From Pseudomonas protegens (GTDB taxonomy: Bacteria > Pseudomonadota > Gammaproteobacteria > Pseudomonadales > Pseudomonadaceae): 64,000 nucleotides of DNA. Under the pieces are notes generated by a model. It did not search any database. It saw only the letters and a program-made list of their open reading frames with translations, and was not told the DNA's origin. This document shows, piece by piece, positions 50,947-59,263 of this stretch; position 1 is the first letter of the stretch, and each line of letters begins with the position of its first letter. The stretch is taken from positions 6,603,996 to 6,667,995 of the forward strand of contig NZ_CP031396.1 of assembly GCF_003363755.1 (NCBI RefSeq). The letters run 5' to 3'. The position numbers were made by a program, and so were the translations under genes.

Positions 50947-51861
50947 CTAAAGACTCTCAGGGTCGCCAAAGAACATCTGAATCCGCGAACGCAACCAGCG
51001 CTCTCCCGGGTCATTGTCCTGTGAACCGCGCCAGGCCATGTGCAGCTCGAAGCTGCGCACCGGCAGGGGCGGGTCTTCGGCGCGTACGCCGCCGGCGGCG
51101 GTCAGGGCCTCGGCGGTGTAGTCCGGAACGGTGGCGAGGATGTCGGTGCCGGCCAGCAGGGTGCTCAGGCCGTTGAACTGTGGCACGGCGAGTACCACAT
51201 GGCGCTTGCGTCCGAGCTTCTCCAGTTCTTCATCGATAAAACCGCTCAGGTCCCCGGCGAACGACACCAGGGCGTGGGGGCGGGCGCAGAAGTCGTCCAG
51301 GCTCAGGGCGCCCGGAACGGTGTCGGCACGCAGCAGTTTGGGCAGGCTGCGGCGCAGGACTTTGCGTTTGGCGTTGGCCGGCAGGTCGGCGGTGTAGCTG
51401 ACGCCGATGGAGATTTCACCGGAGGCCAGCAGCGACGGCATCAACAGGTAGTTGGCCCGGCGCACCACCAGCACGATGCCTGGAGCTTCGGCGCGCAGGC
51501 GTTTGAGCAGCATCGGCAGGAGGGCAAACTCCGCGTCGTCGGACAGGCCAATGCGGAACACTGTGGTGCTGGTGGCCGGGTCGAACTCGGCGGCGCGGCT
51601 GACGGCGGTGGAGATCGAGTCCAGGGCCGGTGAGAGCAGGGCGAAGATTTCCACGGCCCGGGCCGACGGCTCCATGCTGCGGCCGGTGCGTACAAATAGC
51701 GGGTCGTCGAACAAGTTGCGCAGCCGCGACAGGGCGGCACTGATGGCTGGCTGACCGAGAAACAGCTTCTCGGCGGCGCGAGTCACACTGCGTTCGTGCA
51801 TCAGTGTCTCGAACACAATCAATAGATTCAGGTCGACACGACGCAGGTCATTACGATTCAT
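50947..51861 (-). CDS. mexT: LysR-family activator MexT of mexEF-oprN
   Basis: The 304-residue protein starts MNRNDLRRVDLNLLIVFETL and closely matches P. aeruginosa MexT through the winged helix (SVTRAAEKLFLGQPAISAAL) and the effector domain (RIGLSDDAEFALLPMLLKRL, TVPDYTAEALTAAGG). MexT activates mexEF-oprN and mexS in response to redox or electrophile stress. The frame extends to 52044, but the native start is the ATG at 51861. It diverges from mexS as in P. aeruginosa; unlike there, 17.8 kb of other genes separate it from mexE. The frame is intact, so the protein should be functional. Confidence 0.92.
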   Translation of the reverse strand: MNRNDLRRVDLNLLIVFETLMHERSVTRAAEKLFLGQPAISAALSRLRNLFDDPLFVRTGRSMEPSARAVEIFALLSPALDSISTAVSRAAEFDPATSTTVFRIGLSDDAEFALLPMLLKRLRAEAPGIVLVVRRANYLLMPSLLASGEISIGVSYTADLPANAKRKVLRRSLPKLLRADTVPGALSLDDFCARPHALVSFAGDLSGFIDEELEKLGRKRHVVLAVPQFNGLSTLLAGTDILATVPDYTAEALTAAGGVRAEDPPLPVRSFELHMAWRGSQDNDPGERWLRSRIQMFFGDPESL

Positions 51862-52029
51862 CTGGAGTCCTGGCAGAGTCAGCGAACTTGACGGGAGCGG
51901 CCATATCGGAACAATGGCCGGCGTGAATCTTACGGGTAAAGGCTGGTACTCTGCATCGGCTAAATGTTGTTTGTTTGTGCTCAGGCTGCGGCCCGGCACG
52001 CTGTCCGCCCCGATTTTCAAGGGCACGGA

Positions 52030-52053
52030 ATCAATGACAGACATGTCGACTAT
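52030..52053 (+). promoter_or_regulatory. MexT-box-like site between mexT and mexS
   Basis: ATCA-ATGAC-AGACAT-GTCG-ACTAT keeps the ATCA and ACYAT ends of the MexT box at the correct spacing. It overlaps the palindrome CTATTAATAG (52050-52059). It is 77 bases before the mexS start, matching the distance of the mexE site. Confidence 0.5.
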
Positions 52054-52130
52054 TAATAGGCACTGATAGTCTTGCTTTCAAAGCCCGGATAAAGTTCGCG
52101 GCATTAGAGGTTAATTTGACGAGGTTTGCG

Positions 52131-53153
52131 ATGTCCCGCACGATTCGTTTTCACAAGTTTGGACCGGCCGAGGTGCTCAAATGCGAAGAGCATGCGGCCT
52201 CGTTGCCTGCGCCAGACGAAGTGCAGGTACGAGTCGAAGCCATCGGTATCAGTTGGTACGACGTGCTCTGGCGGCAGAACCTGGCGTCGTCCCATGCGCG
52301 TCTGCCGTCTGGCCTCGGGCATGAAATGGCCGGTGTGGTCACGGCGGTAGGCGAGGGCGTCGACGACCTCGCGGTTGGTGACAAGGTCGCCAGCTTTCCC
52401 GCGCAAAGTCCCAATGACTACCCGGTGTATGGCGAGCAGATCGTCCTGCCACGCTCGGCCCTGACCCGTTATCCGGATGTGCTTAGCCCTATCGAAGCCG
52501 CTGTGCATTACACGCCGCTGTTGATTGCCTATTTCGCCTACGCTGACCTTGCGCGGGTCAAGCCCGGGCAGTTCGCCCTGGTCACCGATGCCAGCCACTG
52601 TGCCGGCCCGTCTTTTGTGCAGTTGGGCAAGGCCCTGGGTGTGCGGGTGATTGCCGCGACCAAGACCGCTGAAGAGCGTGAGTACCTGCTGTCCCTCGGC
52701 GCCGAGAAGGTGATTGTCACCGAAGAGCAGGACCTGCTGATGCAGATCAACAAGCTCACCGACAATCGCGGGGTCGATGTGGTGTTCGACGGTCTGGGTG
52801 GCCCGCAGATGTCGATGCTCGGTGATGTCCTGGCGCCTCGCGGCAGCCTGGTGTTGTACGGCCTGCAAGGCGGCAACCAGACTCCATTCCCGGCCTGCGC
52901 GGCGTTCCAGAAGAACATCCAGTTCTTTGTCCACTGCATCGGCAACTTCACCGGCAAGCCGGAGCTGGGGATCATTCAGGATCAGGTGGCGTTGCAGCGT
53001 GCGCTGCGCGACATCAACCAGCTGACTGCGGATCGAGTGCTGGTGCCCTTGAAGACCCGAGTCTTCCCCTTCAGCGAGTTTGTCGAGGCGCACCGTTACA
53101 TGGACGAATGTCCATGTCGCGAACGGGTCGCGCTGCAGGTCGAACCGGCCTGA
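52131..53153 (+). CDS. mexS: MexS, zinc-type quinone oxidoreductase
   Basis: A 340-residue MDR-superfamily oxidoreductase starting MSRTIRFHKFGPAEVLKCEE. It has the GroES-like domain with LPSGLGHEMAGVVTAVGEGV and a nucleotide-binding domain with FVQLGKALGVRVIAATKTAE and GVDVVFDGLGGPQMSMLGDV. In P. aeruginosa, loss of MexS raises MexT activity, so it is thought to clear a MexT-activating metabolite. The ATG at 52131 has GAGG six bases before it. A strong terminator follows. Confidence 0.9.
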   Translation: MSRTIRFHKFGPAEVLKCEEHAASLPAPDEVQVRVEAIGISWYDVLWRQNLASSHARLPSGLGHEMAGVVTAVGEGVDDLAVGDKVASFPAQSPNDYPVYGEQIVLPRSALTRYPDVLSPIEAAVHYTPLLIAYFAYADLARVKPGQFALVTDASHCAGPSFVQLGKALGVRVIAATKTAEEREYLLSLGAEKVIVTEEQDLLMQINKLTDNRGVDVVFDGLGGPQMSMLGDVLAPRGSLVLYGLQGGNQTPFPACAAFQKNIQFFVHCIGNFTGKPELGIIQDQVALQRALRDINQLTADRVLVPLKTRVFPFSEFVEAHRYMDECPCRERVALQVEPA

Positions 53154-53161
53154 TTCCCCCA

Positions 53162-53187
53162 ACGCCAGGCCAAGCCTGGCGTTTTTG
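53162..53187 (+). terminator. Rho-independent terminator of mexS
   Basis: ACGCCAGGC and GCCTGGCGT pair around CAA and are followed by TTTTT, nine bases after the mexS stop. Confidence 0.9.
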
Positions 53188-53202
53188 TATCTGTATCTTT
53201 GT

Positions 53203-53291
53203 CGGCGCCGGCTTGTCGGCCAATGGGGCCTGAACCTCGTGCAAGCCTTGAGGCTGTCCCCCCTGGCAAGCCAGTTCCTGCGTAAGCCAGG
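53203..53291. repeat. REP-like palindromic element
   Basis: Degenerate arms GGCGCCGGCTTGTCGGCCAA and CCTGGCAAGCCAGTTCCTGC sit between mexS and pgm. The family is that of the REP elements at 11.4 and 12.5 kb. Confidence 0.6.
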
Positions 53292-53408
53292 CCTGCTTCA
53301 GTCAGCTGAGAAAGGCGGGGTTGTTCTGGGATAGATTTCGTCGCGCGGTGGTCAAACTGCCAGTAAACTGCGCTCCATTCCCGAACCATCCTTTTTCAGA
53401 GGTTTTGC

Positions 53409-55055
53409 ATGACTCTCAGTCCTTTTGCGGGCAAGCCGGCACCCGTTGAGTTGCTGGTCGATATCCCGCGACTGGTTACGGCGTATTACACCGGTCAGCC
53501 CGATGCATCGGTGCCCACCCAGCGCGTGGCTTTCGGCACCTCCGGGCACCGCGGCAGCTCGTTCGATCTGAGTTTCAATGAATGGCATGTCCTGGCCATC
53601 AGCCAGGCCATCTGCCTGTACCGCGAAGCCCAGGGCATCACCGGGCCGCTGTTTGTCGGCATCGATACCCACGCACTGTCGACCCCGGCCGGGGCCAGTG
53701 CCCTGGAAGTCCTGGCGGCCAACGGCGTGACCGTGATGATCGCTGCCGGTGACGAGTACACCCCGACCCCGGCGGTGTCCCATGCCATTCTCTGCTACAA
53801 CCGCGGCCGGACCTCGGGCCTGGCGGACGGTATCGTCATCACGCCTTCCCACAACCCGCCACAAAGCGGTGGCTACAAGTACAACCCCACCAATGGCGGC
53901 CCGGCCGACACCCACATCACCAAGTGGATCGAAGCCAAGGCCAACGAACTGCTGGCGGCCAAGCTGGCCGGGGTCAAGCGCATCAGCTACGAGCAGGCGC
54001 TGAAGGCCGACACCACCCATCGCCACGACTACCTCAACACCTATGTCGCCGACCTGATCAACGTCATCGACCTGGATGCGATCCGCAACGCCAAGCTGCG
54101 CCTGGGCGTGGACCCGCTGGGTGGCGCAGGGGTGCGCTACTGGTCGGCGATCGCCGAGCACTACCGCCTTGACCTGGAGGTGGTGAACAAGCAGGTGGAC
54201 GCCACCTTCCGTTTCATGTCGGTGGACTGGGACGGACAGATTCGCATGGACCCATCCTCCAGCTACGCCATGCAAGGGCTGATCGGCCTGAAAGAGCGCT
54301 TTGACGTGGCCTTCGCCTGCGACCCCGATCACGACCGTCACGGCATCGTGACCCCAAGCGGCGGCCTGCTGGCGCCCAACAACTACCTGGCGGTGTCCAT
54401 CGACTATCTGTTCCAGAACCGTCCGCAATGGCGGGCCGATGCCGCCGTGGGCAAGACCGTGGTCAGCAGTGGCTTGATCGATCGGGTGACGGCACGCCTG
54501 GGCCGTCGCCTGTACGAAGTGCCGGTGGGCTTCAAGTGGTTTGCCGATGGCCTGTTCGATGGCTCTCTGGGCTTTGGTGGTGAAGAAAGTGCCGGTGCCT
54601 CTTTCCTGCGCAAGGACGGCGGCGTCTGGTGCACCGACAAGGACGGCCTGATCCCGTCGCTGCTGGCCGCTGAAATGACCGCGCGCACTGGCCGTGATCC
54701 AAGCCAGGCTTACCGCGCGCTGTGCGACGAGCTGGGCGAACCTTTCTCGGTGCGGGTCGATGCCAAGGCCAATCCGCAGCAGAAAGCCTTGCTCAGCAAG
54801 CTCTCCCCGCAGCAAGTGACCTCGACCCAGTTGGCTGGCGAGCCGATCCAGCAGATCCTCAGCCAGGCCCCGGGTAACGATCAGGCCATTGGCGGCCTGA
54901 AAGTCATGACAGAGAACGGCTGGTTCGCCGCACGCCCGTCTGGCACCGAGGACATCTACAAGATCTACGCTGAAAGCTTCATCGGCGACGACCACCTCAA
55001 GCAGCTGGTGCAGGAAGCCCAGACCCTGGTGGACACCGCCATCAGCGGCAACTGA
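53409..55055 (+). CDS. pgm: Phosphoglucomutase (alpha-D-glucose specific)
   Basis: The 548-residue enzyme starts MTLSPFAGKPAPVELLVDIP. It has the FGTSGHRGSSFD phosphate contact, the phosphoserine loop VITPSHNPPQSGGYKYN with Ser147, the metal-binding DPDHDRHG loop, the sugar-specificity loop GGEESAGASFL and the C-terminal ARPSGTEDIYKIYAES. It interconverts glucose 1- and 6-phosphate for glycogen, trehalose and surface glycans. Length is that of E. coli Pgm. It is a single gene flanked by REP elements. Confidence 0.95.
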   Translation: MTLSPFAGKPAPVELLVDIPRLVTAYYTGQPDASVPTQRVAFGTSGHRGSSFDLSFNEWHVLAISQAICLYREAQGITGPLFVGIDTHALSTPAGASALEVLAANGVTVMIAAGDEYTPTPAVSHAILCYNRGRTSGLADGIVITPSHNPPQSGGYKYNPTNGGPADTHITKWIEAKANELLAAKLAGVKRISYEQALKADTTHRHDYLNTYVADLINVIDLDAIRNAKLRLGVDPLGGAGVRYWSAIAEHYRLDLEVVNKQVDATFRFMSVDWDGQIRMDPSSSYAMQGLIGLKERFDVAFACDPDHDRHGIVTPSGGLLAPNNYLAVSIDYLFQNRPQWRADAAVGKTVVSSGLIDRVTARLGRRLYEVPVGFKWFADGLFDGSLGFGGEESAGASFLRKDGGVWCTDKDGLIPSLLAAEMTARTGRDPSQAYRALCDELGEPFSVRVDAKANPQQKALLSKLSPQQVTSTQLAGEPIQQILSQAPGNDQAIGGLKVMTENGWFAARPSGTEDIYKIYAESFIGDDHLKQLVQEAQTLVDTAISGN

Positions 55056-55061
55056 TTCACG

Positions 55062-55142
55062 TAGGAGCTGGCTCTCCGGCGAAAAGGTCCTTGAGACGGA
55101 CACAGGTCTTGCGGATGCGTTCGCTGGCAAGCCAGCGCCTGC
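55062..55142. repeat. REP-like palindromic element
   Basis: GTAGGAGCTGGCTCTCCGGC at the left and TCGCTGGCAAGCCAGCGCCT at the right form imperfect arms around a loop of about 45 bases just downstream of pgm. Confidence 0.75.
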
Positions 55143-55184
55143 GGTCGTTGTTCATTGCACGATCTGTGTAGCCGGCTAGCGGGC

Positions 55185-55219
55185 AAAAAAAGGGGCGACC
55201 AGCATGGTCGCCCCTTTTT
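55185..55219. terminator. Bidirectional terminator between pgm and the pirin gene
   Basis: GGGGCGACC and GGTCGCCCC pair around AGCAT, with a run of A on the left and a run of T on the right, so it can stop both convergent transcripts. Confidence 0.9.
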
Positions 55220-55234
55220 AGTTGCCGCTGCGTT

Positions 55235-55930
55235 TCAAGCCAGGTCTACCAGCACGATTTCGCTGTCTTGCACGGCGCTCACCCGCAGCACCCGCTCATC
55301 TTCGATTGCTACACCGTCTCGAGCTTCGGCACGCAAGCCGTTGATCTCGATCACCCCGGTCGCCGGTACCAGATAAGCCCGACGCCCTGCGTCCAGGTGA
55401 TACTCGGCGGTTTCCCCGGCCTTCAGGTTGGCCGCCACCAGCCGCGCATCGGCGCGAATACGCAAGCTTTCCTCATCGCCTTCCTTGCCGCTGGCCAGGG
55501 TCACGAACCCTTCGCGCAACCCCTTGGGAAAAGGCTTGGCGCCCCAAGACGGCGCGGAGCCGGCCTGGTTGGGAATGATCCAGATCTGGAAGATCTTGGT
55601 CGGCGTGGCTTCCAGGTTGTATTCGCTGTGGGCGATCCCGGTCCCCGCACTCATCACCTGCACGTCACCGGCTTCGGTGCGTCCCTTGTTGCCCAGGTTG
55701 TCCTGGTGGCTGATGGCGCCTTCGCGAACGTAGGTGATGATTTCCATGTCCCGGTGCGGATGCTGGGGGAAGCCGGTGCCGGGAGCGATCACGTCATCGT
55801 TCCACACCCGTAGGTTGCCCCAGTGCATGCGCTTGGGGTCATGGTACTCGGCGAAGGAAAAGTGGTGATGGGCATCCAGCCAGCCGTGGTGAGCGCCACC
55901 CAGGGAGTTGAAAGGTCTGAGTTCAAGCAT
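55235..55930 (-). CDS. Pirin-family bicupin (YhhW/quercetinase-like)
   Basis: A 231-residue protein starting MLELRPFNSLGGAHHGWLDA. The N-terminal cupin has the metal ligands in GTGFPQHPHRDMEIITYV and SAGTGIAHSEYNLE; the C-terminal cupin is degenerate. Members such as YhhW open flavonols with oxygen in vitro, though the physiological role is unclear. It is a single cytoplasmic gene. The frame continues to 56059, but the ATG at 55930 matches the family N-terminus and has GAGGAG before it. Confidence 0.87.
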   Translation of the reverse strand: MLELRPFNSLGGAHHGWLDAHHHFSFAEYHDPKRMHWGNLRVWNDDVIAPGTGFPQHPHRDMEIITYVREGAISHQDNLGNKGRTEAGDVQVMSAGTGIAHSEYNLEATPTKIFQIWIIPNQAGSAPSWGAKPFPKGLREGFVTLASGKEGDEESLRIRADARLVAANLKAGETAEYHLDAGRRAYLVPATGVIEINGLRAEARDGVAIEDERVLRVSAVQDSEIVLVDLA

Positions 55931-56204
55931 GATCGTCTCCTCAAAAGGGCTCGTAATGGCTCGTTGGACCCGGGCCAAAAAACGATAACCGTTGGTTGAT
56001 GGCGTGCATCTTCTATCAGCTATTGATCGATAAAAAGCGCAAAAAATGCCGTAATCCAATCGTAAAATTAGATGATTTTTTTGTCGCAGAGCTGGTGTTA
56101 AACCTTCGGTTCATCGCTTAAGTTAATGACCCGCAAGCAATTCGCTGGATACCGTGAAAAAATCCGGCGACCATTACCGCTCAGTCTCATCCCCTGGAGT
56201 CCGC

Positions 56205-58664
56205 GTGTCGCAACACAGCCCCGATCTGCCCCCTGATCTTTTGCCCCTGGCTCAGATGCCCCTGTTGAAGCGTTTGGCGGCGCGGTTTTTCGGCCATGGC
56301 CTGAATCGTCTGCGGGCTCAGCATCGCGCGTCCTGGCTGCACGGTCAGGCCGACGGCTTTCGCAGCGGGCACACGGCAGGAGTGGAATACGGCTACCAGG
56401 AAGGGCGGCTCGAAGGGCTGGAGGAAGGGCGTCAGGTGCTGCTGATTCGCGACAGTCGCAACACCGAGCACCGGCCGCCGGGGGTGGATGACCGGCTGTT
56501 CGACGACTGGCGTCTGCCGCTGAGCGCCGAGTTGAAAAAACGCTTCAAGGCCGATGTCGCTCGTTTGCTGGCGCCGCAGTCCCAGCCCAGCGCTGCCCAA
56601 TGGAAGATGATTTTCAGCGACACGCCTGCCACTGCAGTGATTGCCGGGGCCGGGGCGGGCAAGTCGACTTCTTTGGTATTGCGCCTGCTTTTGCTCAATC
56701 ACTACCTGGGATTCGAGCTGGACTCCATGACCGTAGTGACCTTCACCCGGGAGTCACGCAAGGATTTCATCAACAAGCTGGTGCAGGTCTTTGCCCTGTG
56801 GGGCCGGGCGCTCAGCCCCCAGGAAGCCCGGGATCTGGTGCGCACCTTCCATTCGCGGATCTTGCCCATGGTGCGCAGCCTGCCGGGGTTCGAACGCCTT
56901 CAGGCCTTCGAGAACCTCAGTGAGCGGGTGCAGGGTGCCGAAGACGAGGTGGACAGCAACCCCTTCGACCTGCGTATCAACGACGCCCAGCGCAAGCACC
57001 TCAATGCCTGCTACCAGGCGCTGTACCGCAGCGACGAACGCTTCCGCCTGGCGCTCAAGCCCTTGTTGCGCCACGCCTTGCAGCTCAAGGAGCTGGAGCG
57101 CGATCACCCCGATGTACAGAAGCGCGTGGCGGTCACCGAGTTGGCAGCCAAGCGTGATGAGGAGCTCTGCGACACGCTGGAAGACCTGTGGTTTCGGGCC
57201 GGGGCCTGGCCGATCAAGGGCATCGAGCCTCAGCGCCAGAGCTTTGAAATCAACGGCTCGACCTTCCATTGCCATGGCTATGCCGCTGAGCTGGATGCCT
57301 GGGTGGTACTGGGCTTCGACCCGCGGGAGAACCCGCAGATCAGCCGACCCGGAGCCAAGCTGACGGTGCGGGCGGAGTGGGCGGTAAAGCGCACCCTGTT
57401 TCAAGCTTTCTGTCGTAAGCCATTGATTTGGTTGGATAGTTACGAATCATCCAAGCGAGCTTTGGGCGCCTTTTCTGCCGAGGTCAGTGCCGGCCCGGGC
57501 TTCGACTACAAGGTCAAGGGCGAGCTGGCTTCGGCGCCGCTGCTGGATTGTTTTGTTGCTGCCGCCGGTTTTATCGAGAACCTGGGACTGGATGTGGGCG
57601 ATGCGGTCGGCAACATGAGCTTTGCCCAGGATGATCCGGACCGGTTCTTCTTTGAGGCCTTGAGCCTGTTCTGGCGAGCCCTTGAAGACCACTTGCTGGA
57701 TCAGTCGCCGCCGATCATGAGCTACAACCGGATGTTCGCCCTGTTCAGCGAGCGCTCCCCGGAAAACTTCAAGCTGCTCAGCGACAGTTGCCTGAGGCCG
57801 ATGTCGCATCTGATGATCGACGAGTTTCAAGACGTTTCGCCGCAGATCGTTTCCTGGATCAAGGCCAGTCTCAGGGAGATTCGCAGCCGTGGCGCGGCCC
57901 TGCACGTGGGGCGTGGAGCCCAGCATTCTTCCTTGCTGTGCGTGGGTGATGACTGGCAATCGATCTACGGCTGGCGCGGCAGTTCGCCGAAGTACTTTAT
58001 CGAGTTCAACAAGGAGTTCCCGTCCCCGGGCACCAATCGAGTCATGCTCAGCGAGAACTACCGCAGTCACCAATATGTGATCGATGCGGCGGAGCATATT
58101 GTTCGCGCAGCCCCGGCGATTGCCGGGAAGAAGGCCAAGGCCAGTGGCGAGTCCAAGGACCTATGGCCGGTGCAGGTACTGGATCGTGACGATCAGGGCC
58201 TGGCCCAGCGCCTGGCAGAGCACTATCGGCAGGGTGATTCAATCTTGATGCTATTTCGAAAAACTAGCGATAAGTTATTGATAGAAGAGCATATTTCACC
58301 AATAGTTAATGTTGATTCTAGCTTGCCGCCCGCGGCTCGTCGGCTCAAGCAACTCACCTATCACAGTGCCAAGGGCTTGCAGGCGGACGCGGTGTTCCTG
58401 CTGGGGGATTGCCAGCACCTGAGCAGCTCGCCCTACAAGAATCAGGTGTATCGCATGGCCGGCCTGGGCAAGGATGGCGACGCTGAACCCTACGACAGCG
58501 CACAAAAGGACGAGATCCTGCGCCTGGCTTATGTGGGGATCACTCGGGCGGCCAAGCACTGCTACTGGTACGTCGATCGCCAGGAGGCGGCGGCGGGCAA
58601 TGCGCCCAAGGCTTCGGATCGGGTGCCCCGAGACAAGCCTTATTTCCGCGACCTGCGGCAGTGA
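56205..58664 (+). CDS. UvrD/Rep-like superfamily 1 DNA helicase
   Basis: An 819-residue helicase with Walker A VIAGAGAGKSTSLVLR, motif Ia MTVVTFTRESRKDF, motif II LMIDEFQDVSPQIVSWI, motif III CVGDDWQSIYGWRGSSP, motif IV LSENYRSHQYVIDAAEH, motif V YHSAKGLQADAVFLLG and motif VI AYVGITRAAKH. About 150 N-terminal residues are unlike UvrD, with a glycine-rich segment RSGHTAGVEYGYQEGRLEGL. It is a 3'-5' DNA helicase for repair or defence, role not fixed. I prefer the GTG at 56205 (GGAG upstream); a GTG at 56154 is also in frame. Short AT-rich patches occur near 57415-57445 and 58240-58325. Confidence 0.85.
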   Translation: MSQHSPDLPPDLLPLAQMPLLKRLAARFFGHGLNRLRAQHRASWLHGQADGFRSGHTAGVEYGYQEGRLEGLEEGRQVLLIRDSRNTEHRPPGVDDRLFDDWRLPLSAELKKRFKADVARLLAPQSQPSAAQWKMIFSDTPATAVIAGAGAGKSTSLVLRLLLLNHYLGFELDSMTVVTFTRESRKDFINKLVQVFALWGRALSPQEARDLVRTFHSRILPMVRSLPGFERLQAFENLSERVQGAEDEVDSNPFDLRINDAQRKHLNACYQALYRSDERFRLALKPLLRHALQLKELERDHPDVQKRVAVTELAAKRDEELCDTLEDLWFRAGAWPIKGIEPQRQSFEINGSTFHCHGYAAELDAWVVLGFDPRENPQISRPGAKLTVRAEWAVKRTLFQAFCRKPLIWLDSYESSKRALGAFSAEVSAGPGFDYKVKGELASAPLLDCFVAAAGFIENLGLDVGDAVGNMSFAQDDPDRFFFEALSLFWRALEDHLLDQSPPIMSYNRMFALFSERSPENFKLLSDSCLRPMSHLMIDEFQDVSPQIVSWIKASLREIRSRGAALHVGRGAQHSSLLCVGDDWQSIYGWRGSSPKYFIEFNKEFPSPGTNRVMLSENYRSHQYVIDAAEHIVRAAPAIAGKKAKASGESKDLWPVQVLDRDDQGLAQRLAEHYRQGDSILMLFRKTSDKLLIEEHISPIVNVDSSLPPAARRLKQLTYHSAKGLQADAVFLLGDCQHLSSSPYKNQVYRMAGLGKDGDAEPYDSAQKDEILRLAYVGITRAAKHCYWYVDRQEAAAGNAPKASDRVPRDKPYFRDLRQ

Positions 58665-58669
58665 AGACG

Positions 58670-58696
58670 AAAAAAGCCCGCCGGTCAGGCGGGCTT
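58670..58696 (-). terminator. Rho-independent terminator for the DUF1652 gene
   Basis: AGCCCGCC and GGCGGGCT pair around a 5-base loop; on the minus strand the hairpin is followed by TTTTTT. It lies just past the DUF1652 stop and also just after the convergent helicase gene. Confidence 0.85.
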
Positions 58697-58715
58697 CGGT
58701 CGATGGGGTCTGGCG

Positions 58716-58985
58716 TCAGGCCTTGAGTGTCAGGGACGGAGCAAAGGCCTCCAGTTCATCTTCCACCGCCTCGATTATTCGTTCGACATCCGCGGCGCTC
58801 ATCACCGTGGCACAGGGAATGCCGGCGATGGCGATCATGGTTTCGCCGCTGGCACGGTCGAAGAGCCGGGCGATCATGCTGCCTGGCGCATCCATGCTGG
58901 CCTCGAAGCCCAGGGGATGAAAATGCCAGCGCATCAGCTGGCAGGCGTTGGGAAAGGTGACTTTACTGGCCCAGACTCTGTTCAT
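58716..58985 (-). CDS. DUF1652-family small protein
   Basis: An 89-residue protein starting MNRVWASKVTFPNACQLMRW. It has the pattern of DUF1652, a family common in Pseudomonas: FHPLGFEASMDAPGSMIARL, FDRASGETMIAIAGI and a C-terminal IIEAVEDELEAF. The function is unknown. The ATG at 58985 has AAGGTGG eight bases upstream; a longer frame reaches 59234 without conserved sequence. A hairpin lies about 50 bases before it. Confidence 0.75.
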   Translation of the reverse strand: MNRVWASKVTFPNACQLMRWHFHPLGFEASMDAPGSMIARLFDRASGETMIAIAGIPCATVMSAADVERIIEAVEDELEAFAPSLTLKA

Positions 58986-59037
58986 CGGTGGCCCACCTTG
59001 ATTCATTGAGCGCTTCCTTGTGCTCGCGGTAGGAACG

Positions 59038-59061
59038 ATCGGGCCGTCAATGGCCCGATCA
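59038..59061. promoter_or_regulatory. Inverted repeat in divergent intergenic region
   Basis: GATCGGGCC and GGCCCGATC are perfect 9-base arms with a 6-base spacer, between the DUF1652 gene and the AraC regulator gene. It may be an operator or a hairpin; no T-run follows. Confidence 0.4.
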
Positions 59062-59263
59062 GTCAAGGGTTTAAAAATAGCACCGGCTTGTGACCGCTCG
59101 CAGTTTTTTTGCCCACCGTCCGGCGGTTCACTCGCAGATTTTTGATGCATGTCATGTATTCGCCCAAATGGGGCTGGAGAACCCGGGTCCTTGGCTGAAG
59201 GACGGTCATTGATGCCTCTGCCGAAGTTCGGCAAGCTGCGTTTTTTTGCTGTTCGAGATCCTT

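Noticed and set aside
53352..55130. A 592-codon minus-strand frame
   Set aside because: Antisense to pgm and runs through intergenic repeats; not a gene.
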